Source of the DNA: Gammaproteobacteria bacterium | GTDB lineage: Bacteria > Pseudomonadota > Gammaproteobacteria > CAIRSR01 | Assembly (NCBI GenBank): GCA_963575655.1 | Contig: CAUYTY010000033.1 | Coordinates: 1 to 61,370 of the forward strand | Length of the DNA stretch: 61,370 bases | Reading direction: 5' to 3' | Shown here: piece after piece, positions 46,601 through 55,196 of the stretch | How positions within the stretch are numbered: the stretch's first letter is position 1 | Layout of the letters: each line of letters begins with the position of its first letter | Translations under genes and position numbers: made by a program | Notes under the pieces: model-generated | Databases searched by the model: none | Told to the model about the DNA's origin: nothing | The model's input: the letters and a program-made list of their open reading frames with translations, nothing else

Positions 46601-46660
46601 GTGGGTAGCCTTTCTCAAATTGATTTTTCGAAGAAAGCTCAATACCTTCAACATACAACG
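46598..46660 (+). repeat. 60 bp repeat, copy 1
   Basis: TTAAGTGGGTAGCCTTTCTC then AAATTGATTTTTCGAAGAAAG. A second copy at 54198-54262 reads TTAAGTGGGTAACCTTTCTC then AAATTAACTTTTCGAAGAAGG. Its CTTTCT / AGAAAG arms could form a small hairpin. The TAA stop codon of the RND permease lies at its left edge. Confidence 0.65.
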
Positions 46661-46695
46661 ATGCCAATGTCGACCGTTTCTGCTGCATGGTCTAA

Positions 46696-46851
46696 GAGAT
46701 GTCGGAAAAGGTACAATTTATTTTCATCACCCACAACAAAGCAGCCTCGGAAATGGTCGATCACTTCACCGGCGTTGCCATGCAAGAACCCTGCGTTTCA
46801 CGGCTAGTGACTGTGGACGTGGCGGAGGCGCTGCAATTGGTAGGTAAGTGA
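46696..46851 (+). pseudogene. smc: C-terminal fragment of chromosome segregation protein SMC
   Basis: The 51-residue frame begins [20 protein letters not shown], continues [20 protein letters not shown] and ends at TGA 46849-46851. It matches the very end of SMC, where the ATPase C-terminal lobe has QFIFITHNK-x-x-MEMAD-x-L-x-GVTMxEPGVSRLVSVD. An in-frame TAA at 46693 closes it upstream. It is a remnant far from any smc gene, next to a repeat. Confidence 0.75.
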
Positions 46852-46855
46852 GTGA

Positions 46856-47941
46856 GTGCAAGCGAAAGAACGAACCTGGCATACCGGTTATACGTGTGGC
46901 CCAGCGGGAGTGGATGTTACGGGTAACTATCCCGAGGATGGTGCTTGGCTCTCGGCCATCCTCCATCCCTGGTGCAAGCTAACCAAACCCAGCCAGGGGA
47001 GAGTATCCGTACACATGACTCGTTCCGATGCTCAAGCCCACGATCTCGAACAACAGGTTCATCGCGCAGGTACGCCGGTGGCGTGCTTTGCCCTCGACAC
47101 CCGAACCGTCGTCTTACCGAGCTGGCAAAACGGTGATTCCCTGTGGATCACCGACCCCGAGGCGGGTTGCTTCTACGGCATCAGCGACACAAGCGTGCAC
47201 CTGATCGCGCGCGCCCACTCACCCCAAGCCCGGCTCGGCTTGCTGCGCTTAGTACGTGAACTACTCACCGGAGGCGTACTCGGCGCGGGAAAAGTGATCG
47301 ACCTCCATGCCGCAGCCTTCACAAGGAACGGAAAAGGGGTGCTGCTCGCTGGCGCCAAGGGCGCGGGAAAAACCTCTTTGCTGTGCCATGCCCTATTTTC
47401 TGGTGGCGCCGCACTGTTGGCCAATGACCGAGTGTTCGTGGATCTTGCGGACAAGCGACCAATCATGCGCGGCATTCCCACCATGGTCGCGATCCGACCT
47501 GGCACCCTGGATGTCTTTTCAGTCCTACGGTTATCCCCAAGCGACGCGCACTCCCTGGCTTCCGCCGGACCACCCTCCTCACCCAAGTTGCATTTAACCC
47601 CCGCCGAGTTTGCGCGCCGTCTTGCCGCTCCTTGTGTTTCCCAGGCGGTCCTCCAGGCCATTGTTCTACCCGAGATCTCCGCGACGCTGGAGACTTGGGC
47701 GCTGGAGCGACTGTCCCGTGACGTAGCACAGGCGCGGCTCGAATCCTATCGCTATGGCGCGGCCGTTGGTCGAACAAAGGCGACGCTGTTCGGGGCGTGG
47801 TTGGGTGGAAGCACGCCGTCGCCCCATGCACCAGTAACCCACCTCGCGCAAAAAGTACCCGTGTATCGTTGCACGCTGGGTTCCGGTATCTACCGCACAT
47901 CGGCTCTCTCCCTATTACACGCCCTTGGCCTCGATGACTAA
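46856..47941 (+). CDS. HprK-like serine kinase family protein
   Basis: About 361 residues from a GTG at 46856 (start uncertain; the next ATG at 47015 would drop 53). The middle holds KVIDLHAAAFTRNGKGVLLAGAK with the P-loop GAKGAGKTS at 166-174, and LLANDRVFVDL, the order seen in HPr kinase (H-G-x-x-V ... GPSGAGKS ... DDxxxL). Other HPr-kinase features are weak, and no HPr protein is adjacent. Such HprK-related kinases occur in peptide-modification clusters and in exopolysaccharide-type clusters; here the neighbours are a phosphotransferase, a glycosyltransferase and a nucleotidyltransferase. Its stop overlaps the start of the next gene (ATGACTAA). Confidence 0.7.
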   Translation: MQAKERTWHTGYTCGPAGVDVTGNYPEDGAWLSAILHPWCKLTKPSQGRVSVHMTRSDAQAHDLEQQVHRAGTPVACFALDTRTVVLPSWQNGDSLWITDPEAGCFYGISDTSVHLIARAHSPQARLGLLRLVRELLTGGVLGAGKVIDLHAAAFTRNGKGVLLAGAKGAGKTSLLCHALFSGGAALLANDRVFVDLADKRPIMRGIPTMVAIRPGTLDVFSVLRLSPSDAHSLASAGPPSSPKLHLTPAEFARRLAAPCVSQAVLQAIVLPEISATLETWALERLSRDVAQARLESYRYGAAVGRTKATLFGAWLGGSTPSPHAPVTHLAQKVPVYRCTLGSGIYRTSALSLLHALGLDD

Positions 47942-48788
47942 CGATATTCAGGAAGTACTCGCGCGAGTGGGTCTACGCGCGCGCCAAGTCATGTCTTTGC
48001 ACACCATCCACGATCCGGCCAAGCTGCGGGGAACTTTTCGCGTAGAACTCGACTCCGGCGCGTTCGTCAAGGCGCGTAGGTTGGAAAGCGAGGAAGCGGC
48101 CCAACACCACCAGAAACTCCGCGCCGCGTTACCCCCTGCCTTCGTTCCCGTGTTGGCGAGAAGCGGCGCCGTGTTGATCGAACCGTGGATTTACGGTCAA
48201 CCATTGACCGAGGCGCCGTTGACTGAACCGCTGGTCCACAAAGCAGGCCGCTTGCTAGCCGCGCTGCACGCGACTCCGTGGGTGGGGAAGTCTCCGTCGT
48301 TTTCCTTACAAATCGCGGAATTGCGGGACACTACACTGACATGGCTCACGCGGCTCATGACCGCTGGCATCGTAAAGGTTAGCGTGGCCCATGCGCTTCG
48401 CGCCATCCTGGAAGAAGGTGCTCCCAAGGAGGCACTGCACGGTCTGGTACATACGGATTTTTGTGGTGAGAACATGCTGATTACGGCGGAGGGTCGCTTG
48501 GTTGTCGTGGACAATGAGCACGCCACCCTTGGCCCGTTGGCAATGGACATGGCACGCGCCTGGTATCGCTGGGGACTACGAGACCAAGCCTGGGACTGGT
48601 TCCGCGCGGGTTACACCGCCGGCGGGGGAAATGAGGAAGCGTTTGCACATACTTTGTTTTGGCGCATTGTGAGTGTAACGATCAGCGCGGACCTGCGTTT
48701 TCGAAGTGGGCATGTTCGGTTAGATATCCCCGTGAAATGCCTTGAGTCGCTGGCGCAACCCAATGGAGGGACTGTAATTGACGAATAG
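47934..48788 (+). CDS. Aminoglycoside-phosphotransferase-fold kinase
   Basis: About 284 residues. The start ATG at 47934 overlaps the HprK-like stop. It has an N-terminal lobe with a Lys (FRVELDSGAFVKARRLESEE) and the kinase catalytic loop LVHTDFCGENML (H-x-D-x4-N), then VVVDNEHATLGPLAMDMARAW, where active enzymes have IDWE-type residues. It belongs to the APH/choline-kinase superfamily, which phosphorylates sugars, amino alcohols or antibiotics. Its substrate is unknown. The overlaps on both sides imply one transcript with the flanking genes. Confidence 0.8.
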   Translation: MTNDIQEVLARVGLRARQVMSLHTIHDPAKLRGTFRVELDSGAFVKARRLESEEAAQHHQKLRAALPPAFVPVLARSGAVLIEPWIYGQPLTEAPLTEPLVHKAGRLLAALHATPWVGKSPSFSLQIAELRDTTLTWLTRLMTAGIVKVSVAHALRAILEEGAPKEALHGLVHTDFCGENMLITAEGRLVVVDNEHATLGPLAMDMARAWYRWGLRDQAWDWFRAGYTAGGGNEEAFAHTLFWRIVSVTISADLRFRSGHVRLDIPVKCLESLAQPNGGTVIDE

Positions 48789-49998
48789 GCGTGGTGTTGT
48801 CGCGATGACGGTCCCCGGCCAGGGACACCTCCAGCGGATGCTGCCAGTCGTGGCTGGGTTATGCGACCTCGGGATTCCTGTGCATTTTTTTGCCCATGAA
48901 GGGGGGCGTCCTCAAATCGAGCAGGCCGGCGCCCAGTTCGTGGATCTGTACGCCAACCGCGAGATGGATCGCGCGGATGCTGCATCCCTGCCTGGCCCAA
49001 TCCGCTGCGTCAGCTTTGCCGGCTATTACGGCGATGAGGTGGTGCGTCAGGTCGCACCGCTACAGCCAAGGCTGGTGCTCCACGATACCTTTGCGGTCAT
49101 CGGGCGCGTGGTTGCCCGCCACTTGAGCATTCCGCGCGTCAACATGCGCGCTGGACATAACCTCAATCCAACACGCACGCTCCAGGAGTTGCAACGGAAC
49201 GGTTCAATCCAGATATCGCCGCAGTGCCAAATCGCCGTGCGCGCCCTACGCGAGCGGCATGGTCTCGCCGATGCCTCGCCGTTTTCCTATTTCATGGACG
49301 ACAGCGCCGCATTCAATGTGTACTCGGAGCCACCCGAATTCCTGCCGCCGGATCAACGCAGACCCTTTGAGCCGCTCGCATTCTTCGGTTCCTATTGGCC
49401 GGAGGGCGCAATCATTCCCGAGGCGGCGCCCTCGCCCTATGGACCCGACTCCGGTGTGTACATGCGCGTCTATATTTCCTTCGGCACGGCGATCTGGCGA
49501 GACTGTGAGGCTGAAGCTGTGGCGGTCCTGGATACCTTGGCCACCGCCCTGGCCGAACTCCCAAACGTGCGGGCGCTGATCAGTCTTGGCAGACACAACC
49601 CCCCCGGCTTGGCGACCCGTCTGACGCGCAGCAACGTGCGGGTCGAATCTTACGTGAACCAGATTCACGTATTACGAGAGAGTTCGGTCTATATCACCCA
49701 CCACGGCTTGAATTCCACGCATGAAGCGATCTATCACGGCGTGCCGATGATCTCGTATCCGTTCTTCGCCGATCAACCCGTGCTGGCGGCGCGCTGCCAG
49801 GAATTGGGCCTCGCGGTGCCGTTGGCATCAGGCAAGGGACAACCTGTCACAACCAACGATGTACACCGGGCCGTGGCCAAGATCGTAGCGAGTGGCGCAC
49901 GGTTACAGGTTCGGCTGGCGGAAGCGCGTGCCTGGGAGTTGGCTGTTATCGAACAACGCACCGAGGTGCTGCGCCGCATTGTCGGGTTGATGGCCTAA
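48778..49998 (+). CDS. Family 1 (MGT-like) glycosyltransferase
   Basis: A 406-residue GT-B enzyme. TTG 48778 overlaps the previous stop and has GGAGG 9 bases before it. The N-terminal half has MTVPGQGHLQRMLPVVAGL, the C-terminal half has the family 1 nucleotide-sugar signature HHGLNSTHEAIYHGVPMISY, then FFADQPVLAARCQELGLAV. These enzymes transfer a sugar from UDP- or dTDP-sugars to small lipophilic acceptors such as macrolides or other natural products. Coupled to the two kinase-like genes. Confidence 0.85.
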   Translation: MTNRRGVVAMTVPGQGHLQRMLPVVAGLCDLGIPVHFFAHEGGRPQIEQAGAQFVDLYANREMDRADAASLPGPIRCVSFAGYYGDEVVRQVAPLQPRLVLHDTFAVIGRVVARHLSIPRVNMRAGHNLNPTRTLQELQRNGSIQISPQCQIAVRALRERHGLADASPFSYFMDDSAAFNVYSEPPEFLPPDQRRPFEPLAFFGSYWPEGAIIPEAAPSPYGPDSGVYMRVYISFGTAIWRDCEAEAVAVLDTLATALAELPNVRALISLGRHNPPGLATRLTRSNVRVESYVNQIHVLRESSVYITHHGLNSTHEAIYHGVPMISYPFFADQPVLAARCQELGLAVPLASGKGQPVTTNDVHRAVAKIVASGARLQVRLAEARAWELAVIEQRTEVLRRIVGLMA

Positions 49999-51221
49999 TT
50001 CCGAGTGGGAGGGGAACACACGCCGCGCCAGGCCAGAAGCAAAGCGCCGATCAAAAGCAGGGCGGCCAGGAGAAATGGAGTAGCCGCCAACTGCTGGGGA
50101 TACGCCGTGGTAATCGCCATCGCAAAGGTCATGGTGAACAAGCTAGGCGCAATCAATCCACCAAGGCCATGCAACAAGCTGTTCACCGCCCCTTGCAATA
50201 GCCCCTGTTGCGAAACAGAGACGACGCGACTCATCAGGCTTTGCGCCGCAGGTCCGAACAATCCCCACAGCGCGATGATCGGGGCGCCTATCCAGAGCAC
50301 CGCGCCCGTAGAGGCCAGCCCATACACGGTCAACCCCAGTGCGCCACACCCCAACCCCACCAGTATCGTCCGACGCTCACCGAGCCAGGCGATCATTGGA
50401 GCAACCAGTCCAATTTGCACCAAGGCGATACCCACCCCGACACTACTCAAGGTGAGCCCAACCATCCCGGTATCCCAGCCAAAACGATATTGCGCAAAGA
50501 GCACAAAGGTACTCGGCATTACCTCTAATGCCACGAAGGACAGCAGCATCACCCCAGTGAGGTTGAACAATTCAGGCTGAGTGCGCAAAAATTGAAATGT
50601 ACCCAGCGGATTGGCGCGTTGCCAAGACATCTGTCCACGTTGCTGCCGCGACAGCGATTCTGGCAATAGGAAGAACACCCAACAGAAATTGGTGAGGATC
50701 AATCCAGCCGCCACCCAAAACGGTAGCCGTAAATCCACTGTCCCGAGCAAACCACCTAAGGCTGGTCCTAATCCAAACCCAAAACCGAATGCTGCATTCT
50801 GGATTCCAAAACCACTCGCTCGTTTTTCCAGTGGAGTGATGTCAGCGATATAAGCGCCAGCCGCAGTAAAATTTCCCGCAGCAATACCGGAAATGATCCT
50901 CCCAACCAGCAACCAAGAAAAATGAGGAGCCACTGCCATAAGTACATAATCAAAACCTAGCCCGAGATTCGATAGCAAAATTACCGGACGACGACCAATA
51001 CGATCGGATAACATCCCTAATACGGGTGCAAATAGAAACTGTGTCAGCGCCCAGAGCGTGCCGAATAGGCCAACCATTTGAGCGTTGTAGGCTGCATCCG
51101 CTCCCGTCAGTGTGTGAATCAATTCGGGCAGCACCGGCATAACCATGCCTAGGGCCAAAACATCGAGCATGACCGTTATGAAGATAAACACAAGCGCCCA
51201 TTGTGAAAAGACCACGTTCAT
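49995..51221 (-). CDS. TetA-like MFS drug exporter
   Basis: A 408-residue 12-helix MFS protein with the DHA1/TetA-type motif A at the second loop (GMLSDRIGRRP), a mid-protein motif A-like GERRT loop and motif C (GFGFGLGPALGGLLG). It is close to tetracycline-resistance exporters. It converges with the glycosyltransferase gene, with their ends overlapping by 4 bases, and is transcribed with or next to the outer-membrane gene. Confidence 0.88.
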   Translation of the reverse strand: MNVVFSQWALVFIFITVMLDVLALGMVMPVLPELIHTLTGADAAYNAQMVGLFGTLWALTQFLFAPVLGMLSDRIGRRPVILLSNLGLGFDYVLMAVAPHFSWLLVGRIISGIAAGNFTAAGAYIADITPLEKRASGFGIQNAAFGFGFGLGPALGGLLGTVDLRLPFWVAAGLILTNFCWVFFLLPESLSRQQRGQMSWQRANPLGTFQFLRTQPELFNLTGVMLLSFVALEVMPSTFVLFAQYRFGWDTGMVGLTLSSVGVGIALVQIGLVAPMIAWLGERRTILVGLGCGALGLTVYGLASTGAVLWIGAPIIALWGLFGPAAQSLMSRVVSVSQQGLLQGAVNSLLHGLGGLIAPSLFTMTFAMAITTAYPQQLAATPFLLAALLLIGALLLAWRGVCSPPTRN

Positions 51222-51261
51222 AAATACTCTTCGGTCAAGTTATTTTGGATAGGTACATTCA

Positions 51262-52599
51262 TCAGAAGTATAGAACAATATCACTGGACAGCGTTGTCTG
51301 TCGTGGTGAGGATCCTCCCCCGAATGCGTTCATGCCGTTATTATGCGACTGCCAATCGTGACGTAGTTCCGCGCGAAATATGGCATGTTGGCTTAAAACA
51401 TACTTGAGACCCGCCGTGACGGCATTAAAATCGCTAGATATCGTGGTAACAGGAAATAATGTGATATTTTTGCGATCTCGAAATGCCTCGGCTCGGATGC
51501 CATATTGAAGGAGCGGTGTAAACCGATAGCGTAATTCCCCATTGATTCCAGAATATGTCCCGCTGGTGTAACGCGGACCGGTAAGGAAGTCAATCGTGTC
51601 GGGCAGCCCATCGCCCGCCTGTTTGCCTACAACTGCCTCACCCACTATCTCCCACGCAGCGCTCGGGTGCACCATAATACTTAGTGAGTGATGTTGGCGT
51701 AGCTGTCCACGAGGCGAAATGATACGGGCAATAGGTATTTGCGGCGTAATGTCGGGGCGATTCTGTTCGTTGCCAATCATAAAACTATAATTTACCCAGG
51801 TTTGTAGATTGCTATCACGCCAACGCAGTGCCCCAATCATGGATTTGTTATCATTATTGTCCTTCCAGCTTTGGCGACCGTTGACAATACCAAGCTCGCC
51901 TGCTAAAAACCCGTTGTTACCGCGTATGAGGTTTGCTGATACCAGCGCACCAGCAACCTGGTCAGGCTGGGAAACAAGTGCGTAGCTCTTGGAGTAGAAG
52001 AAATTTGGATTAGGCTGCCATTCTGGGGGTGTCTCACGACCAACCCCCGCACCAAAGCGACCAACCGTTATAGTTACACCTTGGTAAATCGGAAAGTATA
52101 TGGCAAAAGCGACTTGGGGAAATGCCAAGTAGTTTTGGTGATCACGCACTCCCAAATCAGTATCAAATCCGTGCATTCTTGCAGGAAGCCCGCTCTGCCC
52201 GTATAACACTTCCACACGAAATCCCCAGGAAAATTCCTGGGGGATTGGGCCGGGGATCGGCGTGACACGCGGTAGGATATTCGAGACAATTTGTTTTTCG
52301 ATGGCAAATTGCCATGCGTTGAGTTGGAAACCTTCCTCGCTAGGCCCAACCACGGGTAAATTTGAATGGGTATCGCCGGTGGTGCTAATGCCCGATGTGT
52401 CGTTACGCGAGAAACCGAATTGCGCGAACCCAAAAAATTTGAGGCTGGTTGCTTGCTCAAACGCATCAAGCCATGCAAATGGCGCGTCACTACGGTTGCT
52501 ACCATTTTTCTCCAGGGCGGATGCTGCTGTGCCAATACTGGACAGTATCCAGCAAGCAACAATCAGAGAAACCAGTTTTGTGTTCGGAGAGACTTTCAC
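51262..52599 (-). CDS. Outer-membrane beta-barrel protein (BBP2/porin-like)
   Basis: A 445-residue secreted protein with a signal peptide (LVSLIVACWILSSIGTAASA), many alternating aromatic-rich strands (LKFFGFAQFGFSR, WGFRVEVLYGQ, GELRYRFTPLLQYGIRAEAF) and a C-terminal strand ending in Phe (SDIVLYF), the signal for Bam-mediated insertion. It resembles the outer-membrane beta-barrel family often annotated PF07642. It lies 40 bases upstream of the exporter on the same strand, suggesting joint export of a compound. Confidence 0.8.
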   Translation of the reverse strand: MKVSPNTKLVSLIVACWILSSIGTAASALEKNGSNRSDAPFAWLDAFEQATSLKFFGFAQFGFSRNDTSGISTTGDTHSNLPVVGPSEEGFQLNAWQFAIEKQIVSNILPRVTPIPGPIPQEFSWGFRVEVLYGQSGLPARMHGFDTDLGVRDHQNYLAFPQVAFAIYFPIYQGVTITVGRFGAGVGRETPPEWQPNPNFFYSKSYALVSQPDQVAGALVSANLIRGNNGFLAGELGIVNGRQSWKDNNDNKSMIGALRWRDSNLQTWVNYSFMIGNEQNRPDITPQIPIARIISPRGQLRQHHSLSIMVHPSAAWEIVGEAVVGKQAGDGLPDTIDFLTGPRYTSGTYSGINGELRYRFTPLLQYGIRAEAFRDRKNITLFPVTTISSDFNAVTAGLKYVLSQHAIFRAELRHDWQSHNNGMNAFGGGSSPRQTTLSSDIVLYF

Positions 52600-52643
52600 A
52601 ATTTTAAAAAACCTCTGATAAAAATCAGAATTAGGCCATTATT

Positions 52644-54059
52644 ATGCTGGTTGATTCACTAAAAAAATACGAATCCAGATTACCAGATTTCTCGATAACC
52701 TGGGAACGGCTGCTTCTCGCGGTAGGATGCGCGGTGCGGAGTAGCGATGATTTATCAGGATTAAAAGGACTTTCTGAGACTGAGTGGAACAGTCTGCTAG
52801 ATTTGAGCATTCAGCATTGGGTGGCGCCGCTCCTCTATCCCATGATCAAGGCAAGAGGCGACGATCTTGCGGTTCCACGAACGATACGGTGCGCATTCAA
52901 ACGGGTCTACTTATGGTCCAGAGTGCGCAGTAACCAGATCTTCACAAGGATTCAATCGGTCCTCACCGCGTTCAAGAACGCGAATATCGATGTGATCGCA
53001 CTCAAGGGGACTCACCTCGCGGCATTAGTCTATGGCGATATTGCCTTACGTCCCATGATTGACGTCGATTTCCTTGTCCGGAGTACGGACCTAGAAACAG
53101 CGACGCAGATTTTGGTCGGACTCGGATTTCAGCAAGACCACCAGGATCGCGCCCATTTTGATGACGCGCACCATCACTTAAGTCCGTTTCGACATCCAGA
53201 GGCTCCCCCAATCGAACTCCACCGTAACCTTGGGGTTGCCGCGCGGGCGCGGATCCTCGACATTGAGGAACTCTGGCATCGCGCGGAGTGGGGTCAAATT
53301 GCGGGTGTTACGGTATTAGTTCTGTCGGCAGAAGACTTGCTGCTTCATCTGTGCCTGCACGCCGCTGTTCAACATCTTTTTTCCGTCAAACTCCTAAGTC
53401 TTTGTGACATACCAATGGTACTCAATCATTACCGTGATCGGATCGATTGGGTGACGTTTTGGGAGCGTGCGCGGATATGGAGGGTAGAGCGGTCGGTATT
53501 CATCACCCTTATCTTGGTGGAGCGTCGGCTGGCTTGCTGTCTGCCTGAAGGTACCAAGCTGGGCCTGCGACCGATTGGGACTGCCGTTGGGCGTGACATC
53601 CTAATTGTCGCGGCGGAGAACAATATGCGCGAGAAAGCCGCTACCCTAGCCCAGTTAGATAATCGTCCCAAGGCCCAGGACTGTACCAGGTTTAGCAGGA
53701 TTCATAACCACCTTGAAGCAAATGGCAACGAGCATGCAAATGCACCCATTCGTCCCAGCAAGGAACACTTCTCCGGCAACTTAGCCAAAATATGGGACAG
53801 CACCACCTTGACAGGAAAAATGGAAATAATTTTTAGTAGAACATTCCTGCCAAGGTACGAACTAGGAGAAATTTTTGGGATATCGCCTAATTCGTATTGG
53901 CTCCCACTGCTTTATCCAGTACGCCTAGGACAACTTTTGATCCGTTACTCTCGCTTGGTACTGCGCGTGCTACGGAGAGAGCCTAGGACAGTGGATTTAC
54001 TCAATGCGGAAGTAACACGAAACCGTCTGCGGGATTGGCTTCGCGGTTCGCAGGCCTAG
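52644..54059 (+). CDS. PF14907-like nucleotidyltransferase family protein
   Basis: A 471-residue protein. Its middle part has VIALKGTHLAALVYGDIALRPMIDVDFLVRSTD, which is the G-x-x-L-x-x-x-x-Y-x-x-x-x-x-R-x-x-x-D-x-D pattern of the nucleotidyltransferase family found in peptide-modification clusters and exopolysaccharide loci. A helical C-terminal half follows. The family is linked with lasso-peptide and similar clusters, where it occurs together with HPr-kinase-like enzymes. That combination is present here too, 4.7 kb away. Transcribed divergently from the porin-like gene, with a 44 base gap. Confidence 0.8.
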   Translation: MLVDSLKKYESRLPDFSITWERLLLAVGCAVRSSDDLSGLKGLSETEWNSLLDLSIQHWVAPLLYPMIKARGDDLAVPRTIRCAFKRVYLWSRVRSNQIFTRIQSVLTAFKNANIDVIALKGTHLAALVYGDIALRPMIDVDFLVRSTDLETATQILVGLGFQQDHQDRAHFDDAHHHLSPFRHPEAPPIELHRNLGVAARARILDIEELWHRAEWGQIAGVTVLVLSAEDLLLHLCLHAAVQHLFSVKLLSLCDIPMVLNHYRDRIDWVTFWERARIWRVERSVFITLILVERRLACCLPEGTKLGLRPIGTAVGRDILIVAAENNMREKAATLAQLDNRPKAQDCTRFSRIHNHLEANGNEHANAPIRPSKEHFSGNLAKIWDSTTLTGKMEIIFSRTFLPRYELGEIFGISPNSYWLPLLYPVRLGQLLIRYSRLVLRVLRREPRTVDLLNAEVTRNRLRDWLRGSQA

Positions 54060-54068
54060 AGTATTAGG

Positions 54069-54200
54069 TAACCCAGGCAGCCACCTACGAGGTTGGTCTA
54101 ACCATAAACTTAAGTTGCTACCTAGCGCGATTCCCTCCCCCTCTCCCAGAGGGAGAGGGATCTTTTCGTTTCTCACGGCAGAGGTAGCAACCTGAGTTAC
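54069..54200 (+). repeat. Palindromic repeat copy with terminator core
   Basis: The inner unit 54106-54200 runs AAACTTAAGTTGCTACC ... TCCCCCTCTCCCAGAGGGAG AGGGATCTTTTCGTTTCTC ... GGTAGCAACCTGAGTTA. A further half arm TAACCCAGGCAGCCACC lies at 54069. The terminator core reads forward, in line with the nucleotidyltransferase gene that ends just before. Confidence 0.7.
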
Positions 54201-54262
54201 TTAAGTGGGTAACCTTTCTCAAATTAACTTTTCGAAGAAGGCGCCATGTCTTCAACACACAA
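54198..54262 (+). repeat. 60 bp repeat, copy 2
   Basis: Diverged copy of 46598-46660. It lies directly upstream of mog and may be part of its leader. Identity with copy 1 is high only over the first 45 bases. Confidence 0.6.
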
Positions 54263-54274
54263 TTAGGATTCATC

Positions 54275-54826
54275 ATGCTCGAACGAGTACGAATCGGTAT
54301 TGTAACCGTATCCGATCGCGCCAGCCGTGGAGAATATCAAGACCTTGGCGGTCCTGCTATCCATGAAGAACTCACACACATCCTCGCCACCGGCTGGGAA
54401 GCTGTATCCCGAGTTATCCCGGATGAACGCGACCAAATAGAAAACGCCTTGCGTGAATTGTGTGACGTTGAAGGTTGTTGTCTGGTGGTCACGACCGGAG
54501 GTACCGGTCCTGCATTACGTGATGTCACACCAGAAGCTACCGTAGCAGTGTGCGAGAAGATCCTGGATGGATTCGGTGAACAGATGCGTGCGGTATCCCT
54601 ACGTCATGTCCCCACGGCGATCCTGTCCCGCCAAACCGCCGGTATTCGGGGCCGTGCCCTCATCCTTAATCTCCCTGGTAAGCCCTCGGCGATTGCCGAG
54701 TGTTTACGCGCGGTATTTCCCGCTATTCCCTATTGCATCGATCTTATCGGTGGTCCCTACCTGGAGACAAATTCTCAGGTACTGGTGGCCTTTCGTCCTA
54801 AAGGAGCACAACGCCTGAGCACTTAG
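54275..54826 (+). CDS. mog: Molybdopterin adenylyltransferase
   Basis: A 183-residue MogA-type protein: RIGIVTVSDRASRGEYQDLG, the GGTGP loop in VVTTGGTGPALRDVTPEAT, and NLPGKPSAIAECLRAVFPAI. It adenylylates molybdopterin during molybdenum cofactor synthesis. The start ATG has AGGA 6 bases before it. No other cofactor genes are adjacent. Confidence 0.96.
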   Translation: MLERVRIGIVTVSDRASRGEYQDLGGPAIHEELTHILATGWEAVSRVIPDERDQIENALRELCDVEGCCLVVTTGGTGPALRDVTPEATVAVCEKILDGFGEQMRAVSLRHVPTAILSRQTAGIRGRALILNLPGKPSAIAECLRAVFPAIPYCIDLIGGPYLETNSQVLVAFRPKGAQRLST

Positions 54827-55196
54827 GTCGTCAGTTTAGGAAATGTGAGCGATACCTGCTCAAATACGCTTTCTTAGTACTAGTCTATTTAGTGCCTGGC
54901 CAAAAACCGTTTTAACTTTGCAACCTGGAGGGTTTCTAGCCATTAGCCGGGAATTAGCGAAGCGATACTTACAAAAACTTTTACCAAAATCCTTACCACA
55001 GCCTAAAAAACAATACTCGACTTATAATAGGTACTGGTCTATTTTGATTATTGCTATAACCTGCTGAAAATGTTACATTATATCCTCGCCATATAAACTA
55101 CCCCATTTGCGCTAGCTTAAAAGAGAATAATAATTTCAACTAAAATTCATTGCCCTCGTTACAATTCGGAAGACTGTATCGTCTCTAAAACTTATA
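54827..55196. other. AT-rich gap before IS630 copy 1
   Basis: No gene found. The sequence is AT-rich with a possible -10 (TTATAATAGG, about 55021) but without a matching target. The TA at 55195-55196 is the target-site duplicate of the insertion element that follows. Confidence 0.5.

Noticed and set aside
46856-54059. Complete lasso-peptide biosynthetic cluster
   Set aside because: No precursor, B1/B2 protease or asparagine-synthetase-like cyclase could be found; only the associated kinase- and nucleotidyltransferase-type genes are present.
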